Below, one piece after another: positions 46,302-57,435 of a stretch of 64,000 bases of DNA. The notes under the pieces were generated by a model, which was not told the origin of the DNA, ran no database searches, and worked only from the letters and a program-made list of their open reading frames with translations. Positions within the stretch are counted from its first letter, which is position 1. Every line of letters starts with the position of its first letter. The translations under genes were made by a program, and so were the position numbers. Source of the stretch: Isoperla grammatica (Eukaryota > Arthropoda > Insecta > Plecoptera > Perlodidae); assembly GCA_945910005.1 (NCBI GenBank), contig OX246745.1, forward strand, positions 6,370,591 to 6,434,590, written 5' to 3'.

Positions 46302-49300
46302 TCACTGGTGGCCGTAGTCATCCTCTACCTGGTAGCAGAAGTGCTTGCTGCTTCACCCGATCAGCATCGCCAACAGCATCCTCCAAGACAGAGGGGCACA
46401 CGCCAGCTGCCAGAATACCTCAGACCACCACCTCACACCGGAGGTCCTTCGCCATCTCCGAGTCAACATCGTTCACCAACATCCAAGCCACGTGGCCACC
46501 ATCATCCCGCACCCTATCAGAATCACCAACAGAAACCAGAGTTATCTAAATCTCTAGCTCAGCGGGTCGCACGGTGGTTTTTTGACAGCGGAAACGAACA
46601 AGGCCAAGCGTCACAAAATTTTGAAATAAAGCAAAGCCCACCCTGGTTGAAGCAGAACTATGGTCCCCCTAAACCACCTCGTAATAACCATGGCCCTCCA
46701 AAACCCCACTCTGTGTATGGGCCCCAGAGGCCGCCAAGTTTCCGCAGTCCGAATCGCGGCCCTCCTCAATTCCTTGGCCCGCCGAGACCTGGTTATGGCC
46801 CTCCACCGCCACACACCTTAAACCTCCCGCACAAACCTAATCATGGCCGCCGTCCAAACCATCAATATCTCCCTCTTAGTCCTCCAGCTTCAGATACTCA
46901 AGGAAGATGTAACCCATGCAATAAAGTGCCTTGGGTGCCACTGCCTCAATCAGCGATTGCAGGTTCACCTCCAGGGTTTGGACAAGGCTTCAGAAATATT
47001 GATCCACTACCTCTAGAAGGTTTTGGTAACGGTCATGGTACTCCTGAGTTTCCACCATTTACCGGACCGTCTGCAAATGATAGGCCAGTAGGAGGCCCCC
47101 CTGATAGTAGTTACGGACCACCCCTCCTTCCACACGTAGCACCAGGCCCACCATTCAATTCTGGACCATCCGTGAGTGGACCCTCTGATTCGTATGGCCA
47201 ACCTCTGCAGTCCCCGAGTAATCAGTATGGCCCTCCATATCCGTCTACGTCTGATCATCAAGACACGCGTCAGGGAAATTCATTTGGTGGACAGTCATTT
47301 AATAAACAACACTCGAATGAACTTGCCATAAACATAAACGAACACTTTGGCTATTCGGGTGGACACGACCCTCAAGCAGCTGCTACTCATCATGAGTCAC
47401 AGGATTCAGCACACAACTCTGGTAGCTCAGGCAAGTTCCGTGAACAAGGGCATCATGGTTCAAACAATGGCAAACCAAGTGGTGGACATAACGACGATAT
47501 AGAGATAGTGAAAAGTGTGCGGGTAGCTGATTTTTTGGCGTCGGTAGAGTATCCATTGGAGGTTATACAGTCACCAGTTATTGATATTGACCAACTACCA
47601 AATAACTCGGGAAATGGTGACCACCAGTCAACATCCCAACACCACAATACACAATCTACACACGGAGATTCAAATAATGGACAGTCAAATAGAGATTCTG
47701 GACAGCAACAAGGATCAAATTATGGTAACAACAATGCGGATCATGGTCATAGTCACAATGCAGATCAAAAAGAGCAGCAAGCCACGGTACACCAAGTTGT
47801 TAGTACGGCAAATGGAAAGATTATAAAAGGGAGACCAATTGTAGTGGATAGTTTTATAGGAGAGGACTCAGAAGAAAACAAAGTAAACACAGTAAAACCA
47901 CCGACTTCCAAAGGATTGTCAAATCTTACACAAGGTAGAGATTATTATAATAAAGCAACTACCAAAGGTGAAAACAAATACCATGATTCAGGGGAGTCAA
48001 TCGGTTTCCAGGCTGGTACAACCATATTTGATCTAACTCCAGCTTTAAAAATGCCAGCACAGGGCACATCGTTAATACATAATATCAACAACCTTAACAT
48101 ATTTACACAACAACTCCCTCCAACTGCACCATTTACAAACAACTTTCAACAAATACCTAGCCATGTTACCTTCCCTCTTGGAGTGAATACTAACTTACCT
48201 GCAAATAAACCTTTGTCATCTCCATCTCCGTTCCACAATAACTTCCAGCACCCTTCTCCTCCCGCCCCCATAGATGTACTAAAAGACAATTCGAATCAAC
48301 ACTCTTTCAATACCCAACCATCTGATCTTAAACCAAATTTAGTTACCAGTCCTCCCCTAGACACCTCATCATGGATTCCAGTTAGTAGTACTGCTAATAG
48401 TCAAACAACATGGAGTTCGAAACCCAGTGGAAGTCCGACATTTGGCTTTCTCGATAGTCAAGGACTTGCTTCGTTCAACAACGCGGGTATGTTGCCGCCT
48501 CCACCCCCGCGGCCTTACCAACCTAGCAAAAAGCCAAAGCAGATACAAGTCATCATTCCATACACGTCAAGTAAGCAACTGCTGCAATTCCAGCTAGATG
48601 GTCAGAGTCATAGCAGACCTTCGATTGACAACACTGGATGGTTGCCTCTTAGGGTAGACGACGAACATCTCTCAACCAATCAAGCTAGAAAAGTACCGTC
48701 ATCAAACTGTAGCACAATTTTGCGTGACAGTTCTTTCATAGGTCAAGCTCAGTGGCAGAAATGTCGAGACTATACTTTCGGACCTCATCACACCAATGCT
48801 GTATCCCAAGGACTAGACGAAGATTACCATCAGCATGAGGAGTCACGGACGGTCACGGCAACTATTGCTCAAACGCCGCGACCGTTGACTTCCCCATCAG
48901 CTGGTGGAATACACCATATATTTGCACCAAACATCAGAGCTTTACTGAAAGGCGAAGAAGATAGAGCTTCGCCAGAGTCTTTGATGTTTAAACTTCAAAA
49001 GAATATTGATGAATGGACAGCGCTGGAGTATTCAAACGGAAAGGGCCCGGAGAAGATCAGAGATGACGAACGTAAGGGTACAACGTCTCTTCTACATCTT
49101 CTTGTGCCATCGAAGAAAATTCCCGATGCATATTTAACTACAACACCTTCTACATTTGATGACGAAACAAGTGAAAACATGGTTGCTACTGCTGTTCCAA
49201 GTATTAAAAAGAATCTTAAATCTAACAAGATCCATGTTAAGTCGTATCACGACCACGATGTGTCTGGTAGTAATACCAACGCCAGGAAAACCTTACCGGA

Positions 49301-49893
49301 AAGAAACTCAACAGATAAGCTAAAGAAAAATATTGAACTGAAAAGTGTTCAGGAAATCGACGCAGCAAATAGAGCCGAAAAGAATGACAGGCGGGGTAAC
49401 TGGGGCATATTGGAAGCAAATCTGGTGGTGCCAGAAGAATCTACAACAACAACAACTTCCAGTACGACTGAGTCTCAGACAAGGACGGCACAACACACTT
49501 GGGGCCAATTGGAAATGTCAATATCGCCCATTACTAAAGAGAAGGTTTACGTTGTCACTCCAATGTCTGTTTGGAGACCTGATACTACACCAACGCCAGA
49601 TCACGTTTATAACCGTTTCCTGCCACAATCTCATACAAAAGCTTCTCGAGCATTTAATTCCTCGTCTTACAACTTCCCATCCACTACTTTTCCTTCGACC
49701 ACAGTAGATCGAGATGCATTTCCGTTCCGAAATGATGCAAGCCCGAGAAACTATTCCTTCCACTCTCCCCGGTTCCTGGTACGGCCAACTCCCGGTGTTA
49801 ATCTACAGAGAACTTCTGTCACCTCAGAACAGCCGGACAGGAGTTTCTCAGTAGAAGACAACTCGGTGATCTTCACTCACGAGACAAACTTTG
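46302..49893 (+). CDS. Large internal exon of a secreted proline/glutamine-rich protein
   Basis: The exon follows a TTTCAG acceptor and ends at the donor TTTG|GTGAGT. It is open for 1,197 codons plus one base. It has no initiating ATG at its start. The first codons give a hydrophobic stretch ending VLAASPDQ, a signal peptide missing its first residues, so the start lies in an upstream exon joined in phase 0. This split is common in arthropod cuticle-type genes. After the signal come a P/H/Q-rich part, a GPP/YGPP-rich part (about residues 110-320), the motif CNPCNKVPWVPLP near 202, an S/N/H/Q-rich part (430-500), a PPPPPRPYQPSKKPKQ segment near 731-750 leading to a hydrophobic strand, a more ordered part near 800-910, and a Thr-rich run near 1047. 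I count only four cysteines. It is probably an extracellular matrix or cuticle-associated protein, but I do not recognise a named family. Confidence 0.85.
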
Positions 49894-50875
49894 GTGAGTA
49901 TGTTTTTAAGAATGAACAATTTCAGATGTGAAAGACTAAATCAATCATTGCTATAGGCCTGAGGGCAACTGAAATACAGAAACATATTAATTTTATTCAT
50001 TGTTTGAAATAAAAATTTAATAAGTTACGCGAAACAAAGTTAACTATACTAGCTGTCTATATTATGTTTCGTTATAAGATGAAATAATTATGTGAGAAAT
50101 TTATGAAAATGGTCAATTTATAAATAACATTAACAGTCCTATACATGATTCAATCATTTGTAATTTAACATTTTATTATTGCAAAAACCAATATTTATGT
50201 AATAAGAGACAACTGCCAATGTTTAGTAAGGAATTTGTATTGAGCAAGACAAACATTTTTTAGATTTCGATTGATTGTAACAAATCACTATATTCACCGT
50301 TGATTGTTTAATTAATTTAATTTCTATCCTATTCAGTGATAAAACTGATTTACACAGAACAGTGGTTACATTGTCGCATATGTTTAGATAAGTAGAGTGA
50401 AAACGAGTTCTGACGAATAGACGCTTTTGTCACAGATTGTGGCAAACTAAAATTGTAGGTTGTCGGTGGTGGAAACTGGGTGGGCGGAGGGGGGAGGTGG
50501 TCTAGCCGGCTAGTACGTGTTCTTTTTGTAAACAAATTTCAAATAAAATGCGATGTCGATAATCTGGGTGATTTTTTTAAGTCAGTTAATATTTGTAGTT
50601 CTAGTGAACGTGGATATAGTATATCACTAAAAATGCTGAAAGAAACTATGCATAATAATGTATGTGGTTTCCTTGCCACACTGAATTAATAACAAACGAA
50701 TATGAAGCAAGTAAACAAATCAACTGTGCACGAATTATGTTCAAAGGCACTAGGGAAGAACATAAGTCTTTTTTTACCTTGACAAAGTTATTGTCAGCCG
50801 TTTCTTTACATAAATAAACTAATGTTTACATATAATATTTACCGCATCTAGCTATACAATCAATTCACGTTTATT

Positions 50876-50948
50876 ATGACTGAGGAAAACCTCAGGCAGT
50901 ATTGCCGGTTGCCGGAGTCGAACCGCGGAGTGCGGACCTCCCGAATTA
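50876..50948 (-). mobile_element. SINE family A fragment
   Basis: In reverse it contains AATTCGGGAGGTCCGC, then a GGTTCGACTCCGG B box, GGCAATACTGCC and GAGGTTTTCCTCAGTC. Only about 70 bp remain, with an insertion of CGCACTC-type bases beside the B box. Confidence 0.75.
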
Positions 50949-51417
50949 TATGGTATGTGTTCAATAAGGACAGCTTAAAAAGCGTAAAAATCTAATATTA
51001 TGTTTTGTGTCCTGAAAACGGTATTCTAAATAATTATCCTCGTACCATGTGGGTTATAAAATATCTAAAAAGGAACAAAATCTATTGCGTGAGGATAAAC
51101 TCGAGCAATTTGAGATATTATTGAAATTATATGATTTTATCGGAGAAGCAATTATTTTGCATCCTTTTTTGAAGATAATCTGTGAGTACCTGATGATATC
51201 TAGTCCCGCATAATCCCAATATATTACGATACGAAAGAAAAACGTTGCTTTCTCACGCTTTACAGGGTATCTGCACAGAATGTAAAGTAAGCCAAAGGCG
51301 AGCTGCTCTTAATAACTACTTGCCAATATTTTAAGTGGACACATTAATCAGTGTAAGATAATCAACGTCGAACCCTATAGGCGTTTAACTCTCGAGAAAC
51401 GAGGCTCAAGTCGAGGA

Positions 51418-54400
51418 GTGATGTCACGGGGCGATGTAACGTCACGGGGCGATGTAACGTCACGGGGCGATGTGACGTCACGGGGCGATGTAACGTCACG
51501 GGGCGATGTAACGTCACGGCGCGATGTGACGTCACGGGGCGATGTAACGTCACGGGGCGATGTAACGTCACGGGGCGATGTAACGTCACGGGGCGATGTA
51601 ACGTCACGGGGCGATGTAACGTCACGGCGCGATGTTACGTCACGGGGCGATGTAACGTCACGGGGCGATGTAACGTCACGGGGCGATGTAACGTCACGGG
51701 GCGATGTAACGTCACGGCGCGATGTAACGTCACGGGGCGATGTAACGTCACGGGGCGATGTAACGTCACGGGGCGATGTAACGTCACGGGGCGATGTAAC
51801 GTCACGGGGCGATGTAACGTCACGGCGCGATGTAACGTCACGGGGCGATGTAACGTCACGGGGCGATGTAACGTCACGGGGCGATGTAACGTCACGGGGC
51901 GATGTAACGTCACGGGGCGATGTAACGTCACGGGGCGATGTAACGTCACGGGGCGATGTAACGTCACGGCGCGATGTAACGTCACGGGGCGATGTGACGT
52001 CACGGGGCGATGTAACGTCACGGCGCGATGTAACGTCACGGGGCGATGTAACGTCACGGGGCGATGTAACGTCACGGGGCGATGTAACGTCACGGGGCGA
52101 TGTAACGTCACGGGGCGATGTGACGTCACGGCGCGATGTAACGTCACGGGGCGATGTAACTTCACGGGGCGATGTAACGTCACGGGGCGATGTAACGTCA
52201 CGGGGCGATGTAACGTCACGGGGCGATGTGACGTCACGGGGCGATGTAACGTCACGGCGCGATGTAACGTCACGGGGCGATGTAACGTCACGGGGCGATG
52301 TGATGTCACGGGGCGATGTAACGTCACGGGGCGATGTAACGTCACGGCGCGATGTAACGTCACGGGGCGATGTGACGTCACGGCGCGATGTAACGTCACG
52401 GGGCGATGTGATGTCACGGGGCGATGTAACGTCACGGGGCGATGTAATGTCACGGGGCGATGTGACGTCACGGGGCGATGTAACGTCACGGGGCGATGTA
52501 ACGTCACGGCGCGATGTAACGTCACGGGGCGATGTGATGTCACGGGGCGATGTAACGTCACGGGGCGATGTAACTTCACGGGGCGATGTAACGTCACGGG
52601 GCGATGTAACTTCACGGGGCGATGTGACGTCACGGGGCGATGTAACGTCACGGGGCGATGTAACTTCACGGGGCGATGTGACGTCACGGGGCGATGTAAC
52701 GTCACGGGGCGATGTAACGTCACGGGGCGATGTAACGTCACGGGGCGATGTAACGTCACGGCGCGATGTAACGTCACGGGGCGATGTAACGTCACGGGGC
52801 GATGTGATGTCACGGGGCGATGTAACGTCACGGGGCGATGTGACGTCACGGGGCGATGTAACGTCACGGGGCGATGTAACGTCACGGGGCGATGTAACGT
52901 CACGGGGCGATGTAACGTCACGGCGCGATGTAACGTCACGGGGCGATGTAACGTCACGGGGCGATGTGATGTCACGGGGCGATGTAACGTCACGGGGCGA
53001 TGTAACGTCACGGCGCGATGTAACGTCACGGGGCGATGTAACGTCACGGGGCGATGTGATGTCACGGGGCGATGTAACGTCACGGGGCGATGTAACGTCA
53101 CGGGGCGATGTGACGTCACGGGGCGATGTAACGTCACGGGGCGATGTAACGTCACGGCGCGATGTAACGTCACGGGGCGATGTGATGTCACGGGGCGATG
53201 TAACGTCACGGGGCGATGTAACTTCACGGGGCGATGTAACGTCACGGGGCGATGTAACTTCACGGGGCGATGTGACGTCACGGGGCGATGTAACGTCACG
53301 GGGCGATGTAACGTCACGGGGCGATGTAACGTCACGGGGCGATGTAACGTCACGGGGCGATGTAACTTCACGGGGCGATGTAACTTCACGGGGCGATGTA
53401 ACGTCACGGCGCGATGTAACGTCACGGCGCGATGTAACGTCACGGGGCGATGTAACGTCACGGGGCGATGTGACGTCACGGGGCGATGTAACGTCACGGG
53501 GCGATGTAACTTCACGGGGCGATGTAACGTCACGGGGCGATGTGACGTCACGGGGCGATGTAACGTCACGGGGTGATGTTACGTCACGGGGCGATGTGAC
53601 GTCACGGGGTGATGTAACGTCACGGGGCGATGTAACGTCACGGGGCGATGTAACGTCACGGGGTGATGTTACGTCACGGGGCGATGTTACGTCACGGGGC
53701 GATGTGACGTCACGGGGTGATGTAACGTCACGGGGCGATGTAACGTCACGGGGCGATGTAACGTCACGGGGCGATGTGACGTCACGGGGTGATGTAACGT
53801 CACGGGGCGATGTAACGTCACGGGGCGATGTAACTTCACGGGGCGATGTAACGTCACGGGGCGATGTGACGTCACGGGGCGATGTAACGTCACGGGGCGA
53901 TGTTACGTCACGGGGCGATGTGACGTCACGGGGTGATGTAACGTCACGGGGCGATGTAACGTCACGGGGCGATGTAACGTCACGGGGTGATGTTACGTCA
54001 CGGGGCGATGTTACGTCACGGGGCGATGTGACGTCACGGGGTGATGTAACGTCACGGGGCGATGTAACGTCACGGGGCGATGTAACGTCACGGGGCGATG
54101 TAACGTCACGGCGCGATGTAACGTCACGGGGCGATGTGATGTCACGGGGCGATGTAACGTCACGGCGCGATGTAACGTCACGGGGCGATGTGATGTCACG
54201 GGGCGATGTAACGTCACGGGGCGATGTAACGTCACGGGGCGATGTAACGTCACGGGGCGATGTGATGTCACGGGGCGATGTAACGTCACGGGGCGATGTA
54301 ACGTCACGGCGCGATGTAACGTCACGGGGCGATGTGACGTCACGGGGCGATGTAACGTCACGGCGCGATGTAACGTCACGGGGCGATGTAACGTCACGGG

Positions 54401-54744
54401 GCGATGTAACGTCACGGGGTGATGTAACGTCACGGGGCGATGTGACGTCACGGGGCGATGTAACGTCACGGGGCGATGTAACGTCACGGCGCGATGTGAC
54501 GTCACGGGGCGATGTAACGTCACGGGGCGATGTGACGTCACGGGGCGATGTGACGTCACGGGGCGATGTAACGTCACGGGGCGATGTAACTTCACGGGGC
54601 GATGTAACGTCACGGGGCGATGTGACGTCACGGCGCGATGTAACGTCACGGGGCGATGTAACGTCACGGGGCGATGTAACGTCACGGGGCGATGTGACGT
54701 CACGGCGCGATGTGATGTCACGGGGCGATGTAACTTCACGGCGC
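51418..54744. repeat. 18-bp minisatellite, ~185 copies, CRE-like core
   Basis: The dominant unit is GGGGCGATGTAACGTCAC. Each unit has an ACGTCA or near-ACGTCA core. Units reading GATGTGACGTCAC contain the perfect palindrome TGACGTCA, the classical CREB/ATF site. Common variants are GCGCGATG, TGATGTCAC, TAACTTCAC, GGTGATG and TGTTACG. Variant order shows higher-order repeats at 324 and 648 bp. The dominant unit has three CpG sites in 18 bp, unlike the AT-rich surroundings. Because 18 is a multiple of three, one plus frame and one minus frame stay open for more than 1,100 codons and a second minus frame for hundreds. I regard these as by-products, because the array lies in an intron with good flanking splice sites. 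Confidence 0.97.
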
Positions 54745-54806
54745 ATTATAATTATAATTAATAAGATATGGATAAAATATGGATAATAAGATAGTTTGAA
54801 TTTCAG

Positions 54807-54946
54807 ATAATCGTAAATCAACGTCGTCTGCTGGGAACAAAGCGGACAACACCTCGCCCAAGTCAGTCCTTCCTCTGCTCACGGACAACCCTGTGTACTC
54901 GCCTCCCGAGGGGTCAAGAGTACAAACCATATCAGGACATTCCAAG
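54807..54946 (+). CDS. Penultimate exon of the secreted proline-rich protein
   Basis: The exon lies between acceptor TTTCAG and donor CCAAG|GTACGG and is 140 bp long. It completes the codon begun in the previous exon (G + AT, Asp) and then supplies 46 codons, ending in phase 0. The product is hydrophilic, with segments such as KSVLPLLTDNPVYSPPEGSR. A short exon whose phase fits both neighbours and which has no stop supports it as real. It starts only about 60 bp after the 18-bp array. Confidence 0.72.
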
Positions 54947-55170
54947 GTACGGCCAACGCATTGGTTGGATAACCCCCACTTGCTGTTGGTTACAAATGTT
55001 TGCTTTAAAGTTTTCAAAATATAAACTAAATTATTTCATACCCCTAGAGAATGTCATGCCCTTTCTTTCTTATCAATGTTTTTCTGTATTTCCGTTTGCT
55101 TAGCACGGAAACACGGAGTATTATTTTCGCCGGGCGGTAGACGATAGGATTTAGGAGGGATAACATTGAA

Positions 55171-55711
55171 GTTAGGGGAACATGTTGGGAAAGCCGCACT
55201 GACCTTGTATAGCATGGATACGCCCTGCGATGACCGTGTGTTTTAGGGGAACATGTTGGGAAAGCCACGAGGACCGTGTGTTTAAGGGGAACATGTTGGG
55301 AAAGCCACGAGGACCGTGTGTTTTAGGGGAACATGTTAGGAAAGCCGCGAGGACCGTATGTTTAAGGGGAACATGTTGGGAAAGCCACGAGGACCGTGTG
55401 TTTTAGGGGAACATGTTAGGAAAGCCACGAGGACCGTATGTTTAAGGGGAACATGTTGGGAAAGCCACGATGACCTATGTTTAAGGGGAACATGTTGGAA
55501 AAGCCACGAAGACCGTCTGTTTAAGGGGAACATGTTAGGAAAGCCGCGAGGACCGTCTGTTTAAGGGGAACATGTTAGGAAAGCCACGAGGACCGTATGT
55601 TTAAGGGGAACATGTTGGGAAAGCCGCGATGACCGTATGTTTAAGGGGAACATGTTGAGAAAGCCACACTGACCTTGTAACATGGAGACTCCCTACGATG
55701 ACCGTCTGTTA
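55171..55711. repeat. ~41-bp minisatellite, 12 copies, with longer end units
   Basis: GGGGAACATGTT followed by GGGAAAGCCACGAGGACCGT recurs twelve times. The first and last copies carry an extra ~30 bp with CACTGACCTTGTA, CATGGA and CCCTRCGATGACC, so the array is bordered by similar long units and may have expanded from a duplicated pair. It lies in intron 2. Short open frames on both strands come from the repeat. Confidence 0.93.
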
Positions 55712-56449
55712 TCCCACACTGGTTTCACACATGTGCACTTCTCCACGGTCTGAATCCAACTGTAGTGAGCTAGGGTAAATTTTTGTAGTCCCAGTCGTAT
55801 TTCGCCAGCCGCCTGTTGATGGTATGAACTCTGCTGACTGTGAGTGCGTGAGTCAGCGTCTGCGAATGCATAGAGAGCCGACTGTAAGCCCCCCCCCCCC
55901 CTCCCGTTACAACCGACCGCGTTGCCTTTATTGACAGAATACCGGAACACCTTTTACCCAAAAATTACAAACCGGTGAAAATACGTCTTTGTAATGAATC
56001 GCTCGGGACACCGGTACAAGTGTACCGGTCAAATCGGTACGTCTGGTCACCTTAGAATCCCGGAATTCGATGTAATGGAGATTCTGTAGGAATTACCGGA
56101 CTGGCAAAAGGAGGTACAGATAATTGAGAAGAATTCAAAACAAAAACATCATATTAATTAGTGCATATTATCTTGATGATACCGACTACAGCTGTATTGT
56201 GGTACGCTGGATGTTCTATAGACAATGATTTAATATAATCGAATTGGAAACGGATAGAGATGGTGTGAAAAACATGTGGATGGAAAACTTAATGAGTAAT
56301 TAATATTTGTTCTAGTTGTATTGGTGTGTGGTACTTTTTCTAAATTCATACTTCATAAGTATCTGTGCCTTTATTTGAACATTGTGACGAACTGTGCCAA
56401 AATATAGATGCATGTCTTGACAGTCGACGATGCATGTTAAAATAAATAT

Positions 56450-56828
56450 AAACAAAAAGTTTAGCATCCCAGCTTAAAATGCAGAAGGTGCCGAGTTCAA
56501 ATCCCGCTTCAGACAGAAGTTGTTAACTTCAAATAAGGATTCAATTCCATCTCTTCTAGTCTTTTAGAAATAAGTAAACGGTGGCTTTGGAGCCGTCCTA
56601 TGGCAACGAAGCGCTTAATAAATTCAAAGTTGTTCTGAATCAGCCTTGTTGATTCCGGCATTTGTTCGCACTTTCCAACCACTGGCTCCCATATTTCATA
56701 TTGATCTTTGGTTGGTTATCGCTCACTCGACGATGGTGTCCGGAGCCTACAGGGTTGACAAAGTCCCCTACTGAAAATCAGTTATATGACAGAGTGCATG
56801 GGTAGACTCTAAATACGAATTTATTTAC
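56450..56828 (+). mobile_element. SINE family C copy, long form
   Basis: The head is eroded to a B-box-like GAGTTCAAATCCC near 56492. The body GGTGGCTTTGGAGCCGTCCT then ATGGCAACGAAGCGCTTAAT matches the family C centre. The 3' end has CAGTTATATGACAGAGTGC then ATGGGTAGACTCTAAATACG. An extra ~120 bp between centre and tail makes it longer than the other copies. Confidence 0.75.
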
Positions 56829-57125
56829 CCGTCTCGGCCCGGGGTAGAAGAGGCCCAGAGTGACTCTGCTAGTCGTAAGAGGCGACGAAAGGAGACCCTG
56901 TCCTTTTCCCCTCACTGTCCCATTCCATTAAATATTTCTCCTCCCACTTGGCCCTGCCCTCCCTTGCTGTACTCCCATATGACGACCCACGCGACGTACA
57001 AAAGATCTGATTCGGATGTGGCTTTATTTTTCATCGTCATCTTTCTCATCTTCATTATCACCCGCTCATCGTCTCGATTAGCCATTGTTGCACAAATATG
57101 AGAAGTTTCAGACCCATTAATCAAT
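56829..57125 (+). mobile_element. SINE-like element family D with family B-type tail
   Basis: The head CCGTCTCGGCCCGGGGTAGA then AGAGGCCCAGAGTGACTCTG and GTCGTAAGAGGCGACGAAAG is unlike the tRNA-type heads here. The tail CACCCGCTCATCGTCTCGAT then TAGCCATTGTTGCACAAATA and TGAGAAGTTTCAGACCC is shared with SINE family B, and it ends with TTAATCAATCAGTCAA. A shared tail suggests a shared LINE partner. Confidence 0.7.
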
Positions 57126-57210
57126 CAGTCAACGAATTTATTTGTTTATTTATTTTATTTAGTAATTAGTAAGTATACTTACAGAAGTCTCCAAACTGTG
57201 TCTGTCTCAG

Positions 57211-57435
57211 GTGGTGACTCTTCCGACGACACCCGCGAGTTCTCGCCGGAAGTGGACGGGCTATGACGCCATCCGGCCGACGACGTCAGCTCCAGACGAC
57301 CCAGAAGGGTTCCTGCAGAGTCTGGCCAAACTGTTGACGTCTGGGAACGGGGGGGCTTTACCCCCCGGGGAAACAGTGGCGGGTAGCATCAGTGCTGCTG
57401 TGCGTGGCGCCCAGAAGAACCAGGAGCCGTCGTGA
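57211..57435 (+). CDS. Terminal exon of the secreted proline-rich protein
   Basis: The exon follows CTGTCTCAG and ends in TGA at 57433-57435. It adds 74 residues starting VVTLPTTPASSRRKW and ending AAVRGAQKNQEPS. The middle DDPEGFLQSLAKLLTSGNGG looks like a short amphipathic helix followed by a Gly/Pro-rich linker. Base composition is clearly GC-richer than the surrounding DNA, as expected for coding sequence. With the two earlier exons the visible protein is 1,318 residues. No membrane segment or GPI signal is seen at the C-terminus. Confidence 0.75.
   Translation: MVTLPTTPASSRRKWTGYDAIRPTTSAPDDPEGFLQSLAKLLTSGNGGALPPGETVAGSISAAVRGAQKNQEPS

Larger units (their letters stand above)
49894..54806 (+). 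other. Intron 1 of the visible gene
   Basis: The donor GTGAGT (49894) and acceptor TTTCAG (54801-54806) bound 4,913 bp. Splicing carries one base of a codon (phase 1) and restores an Asp codon. The first part (49932-51415) is AT-rich and includes an AATAAA at 50008-50013 and a small SINE family A scrap. The rest is the 18-bp array. Confidence 0.75.
54947..57210 (+). other. Intron 2 of the visible gene
   Basis: The donor GTACGG and acceptor CTGTCTCAG bound 2,264 bp with phase 0. It contains the 41-bp minisatellite, a C run (55889-55901), a SINE family C copy and the family D SINE. The acceptor is near the 3' end of the family D element. Confidence 0.75.

Noticed and set aside
46308..46310. 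GTG at 46308 as the start of the large protein
   Set aside because: It is an internal valine codon. The exon begins at 46302 after an acceptor, inside a signal peptide, and nuclear genes do not normally start at GTG.
46286..46557. Short plus-strand frames at 46286-46549 and 46345-46557
   Set aside because: They are out-of-frame shadows of the large exon, whose phase is fixed by the downstream splice sites.
51375..54821. Open frames of 1,148 codons (minus), 1,122 codons (plus, RGDVTS repeats) and 644 codons (minus)
   Set aside because: They arise because an 18-bp repeat without stops keeps frames open. The array lies in an intron with phase-matched splice sites, has three open frames at once, and shows no codon-position bias. 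The RGD triplet is a coincidence of the unit.
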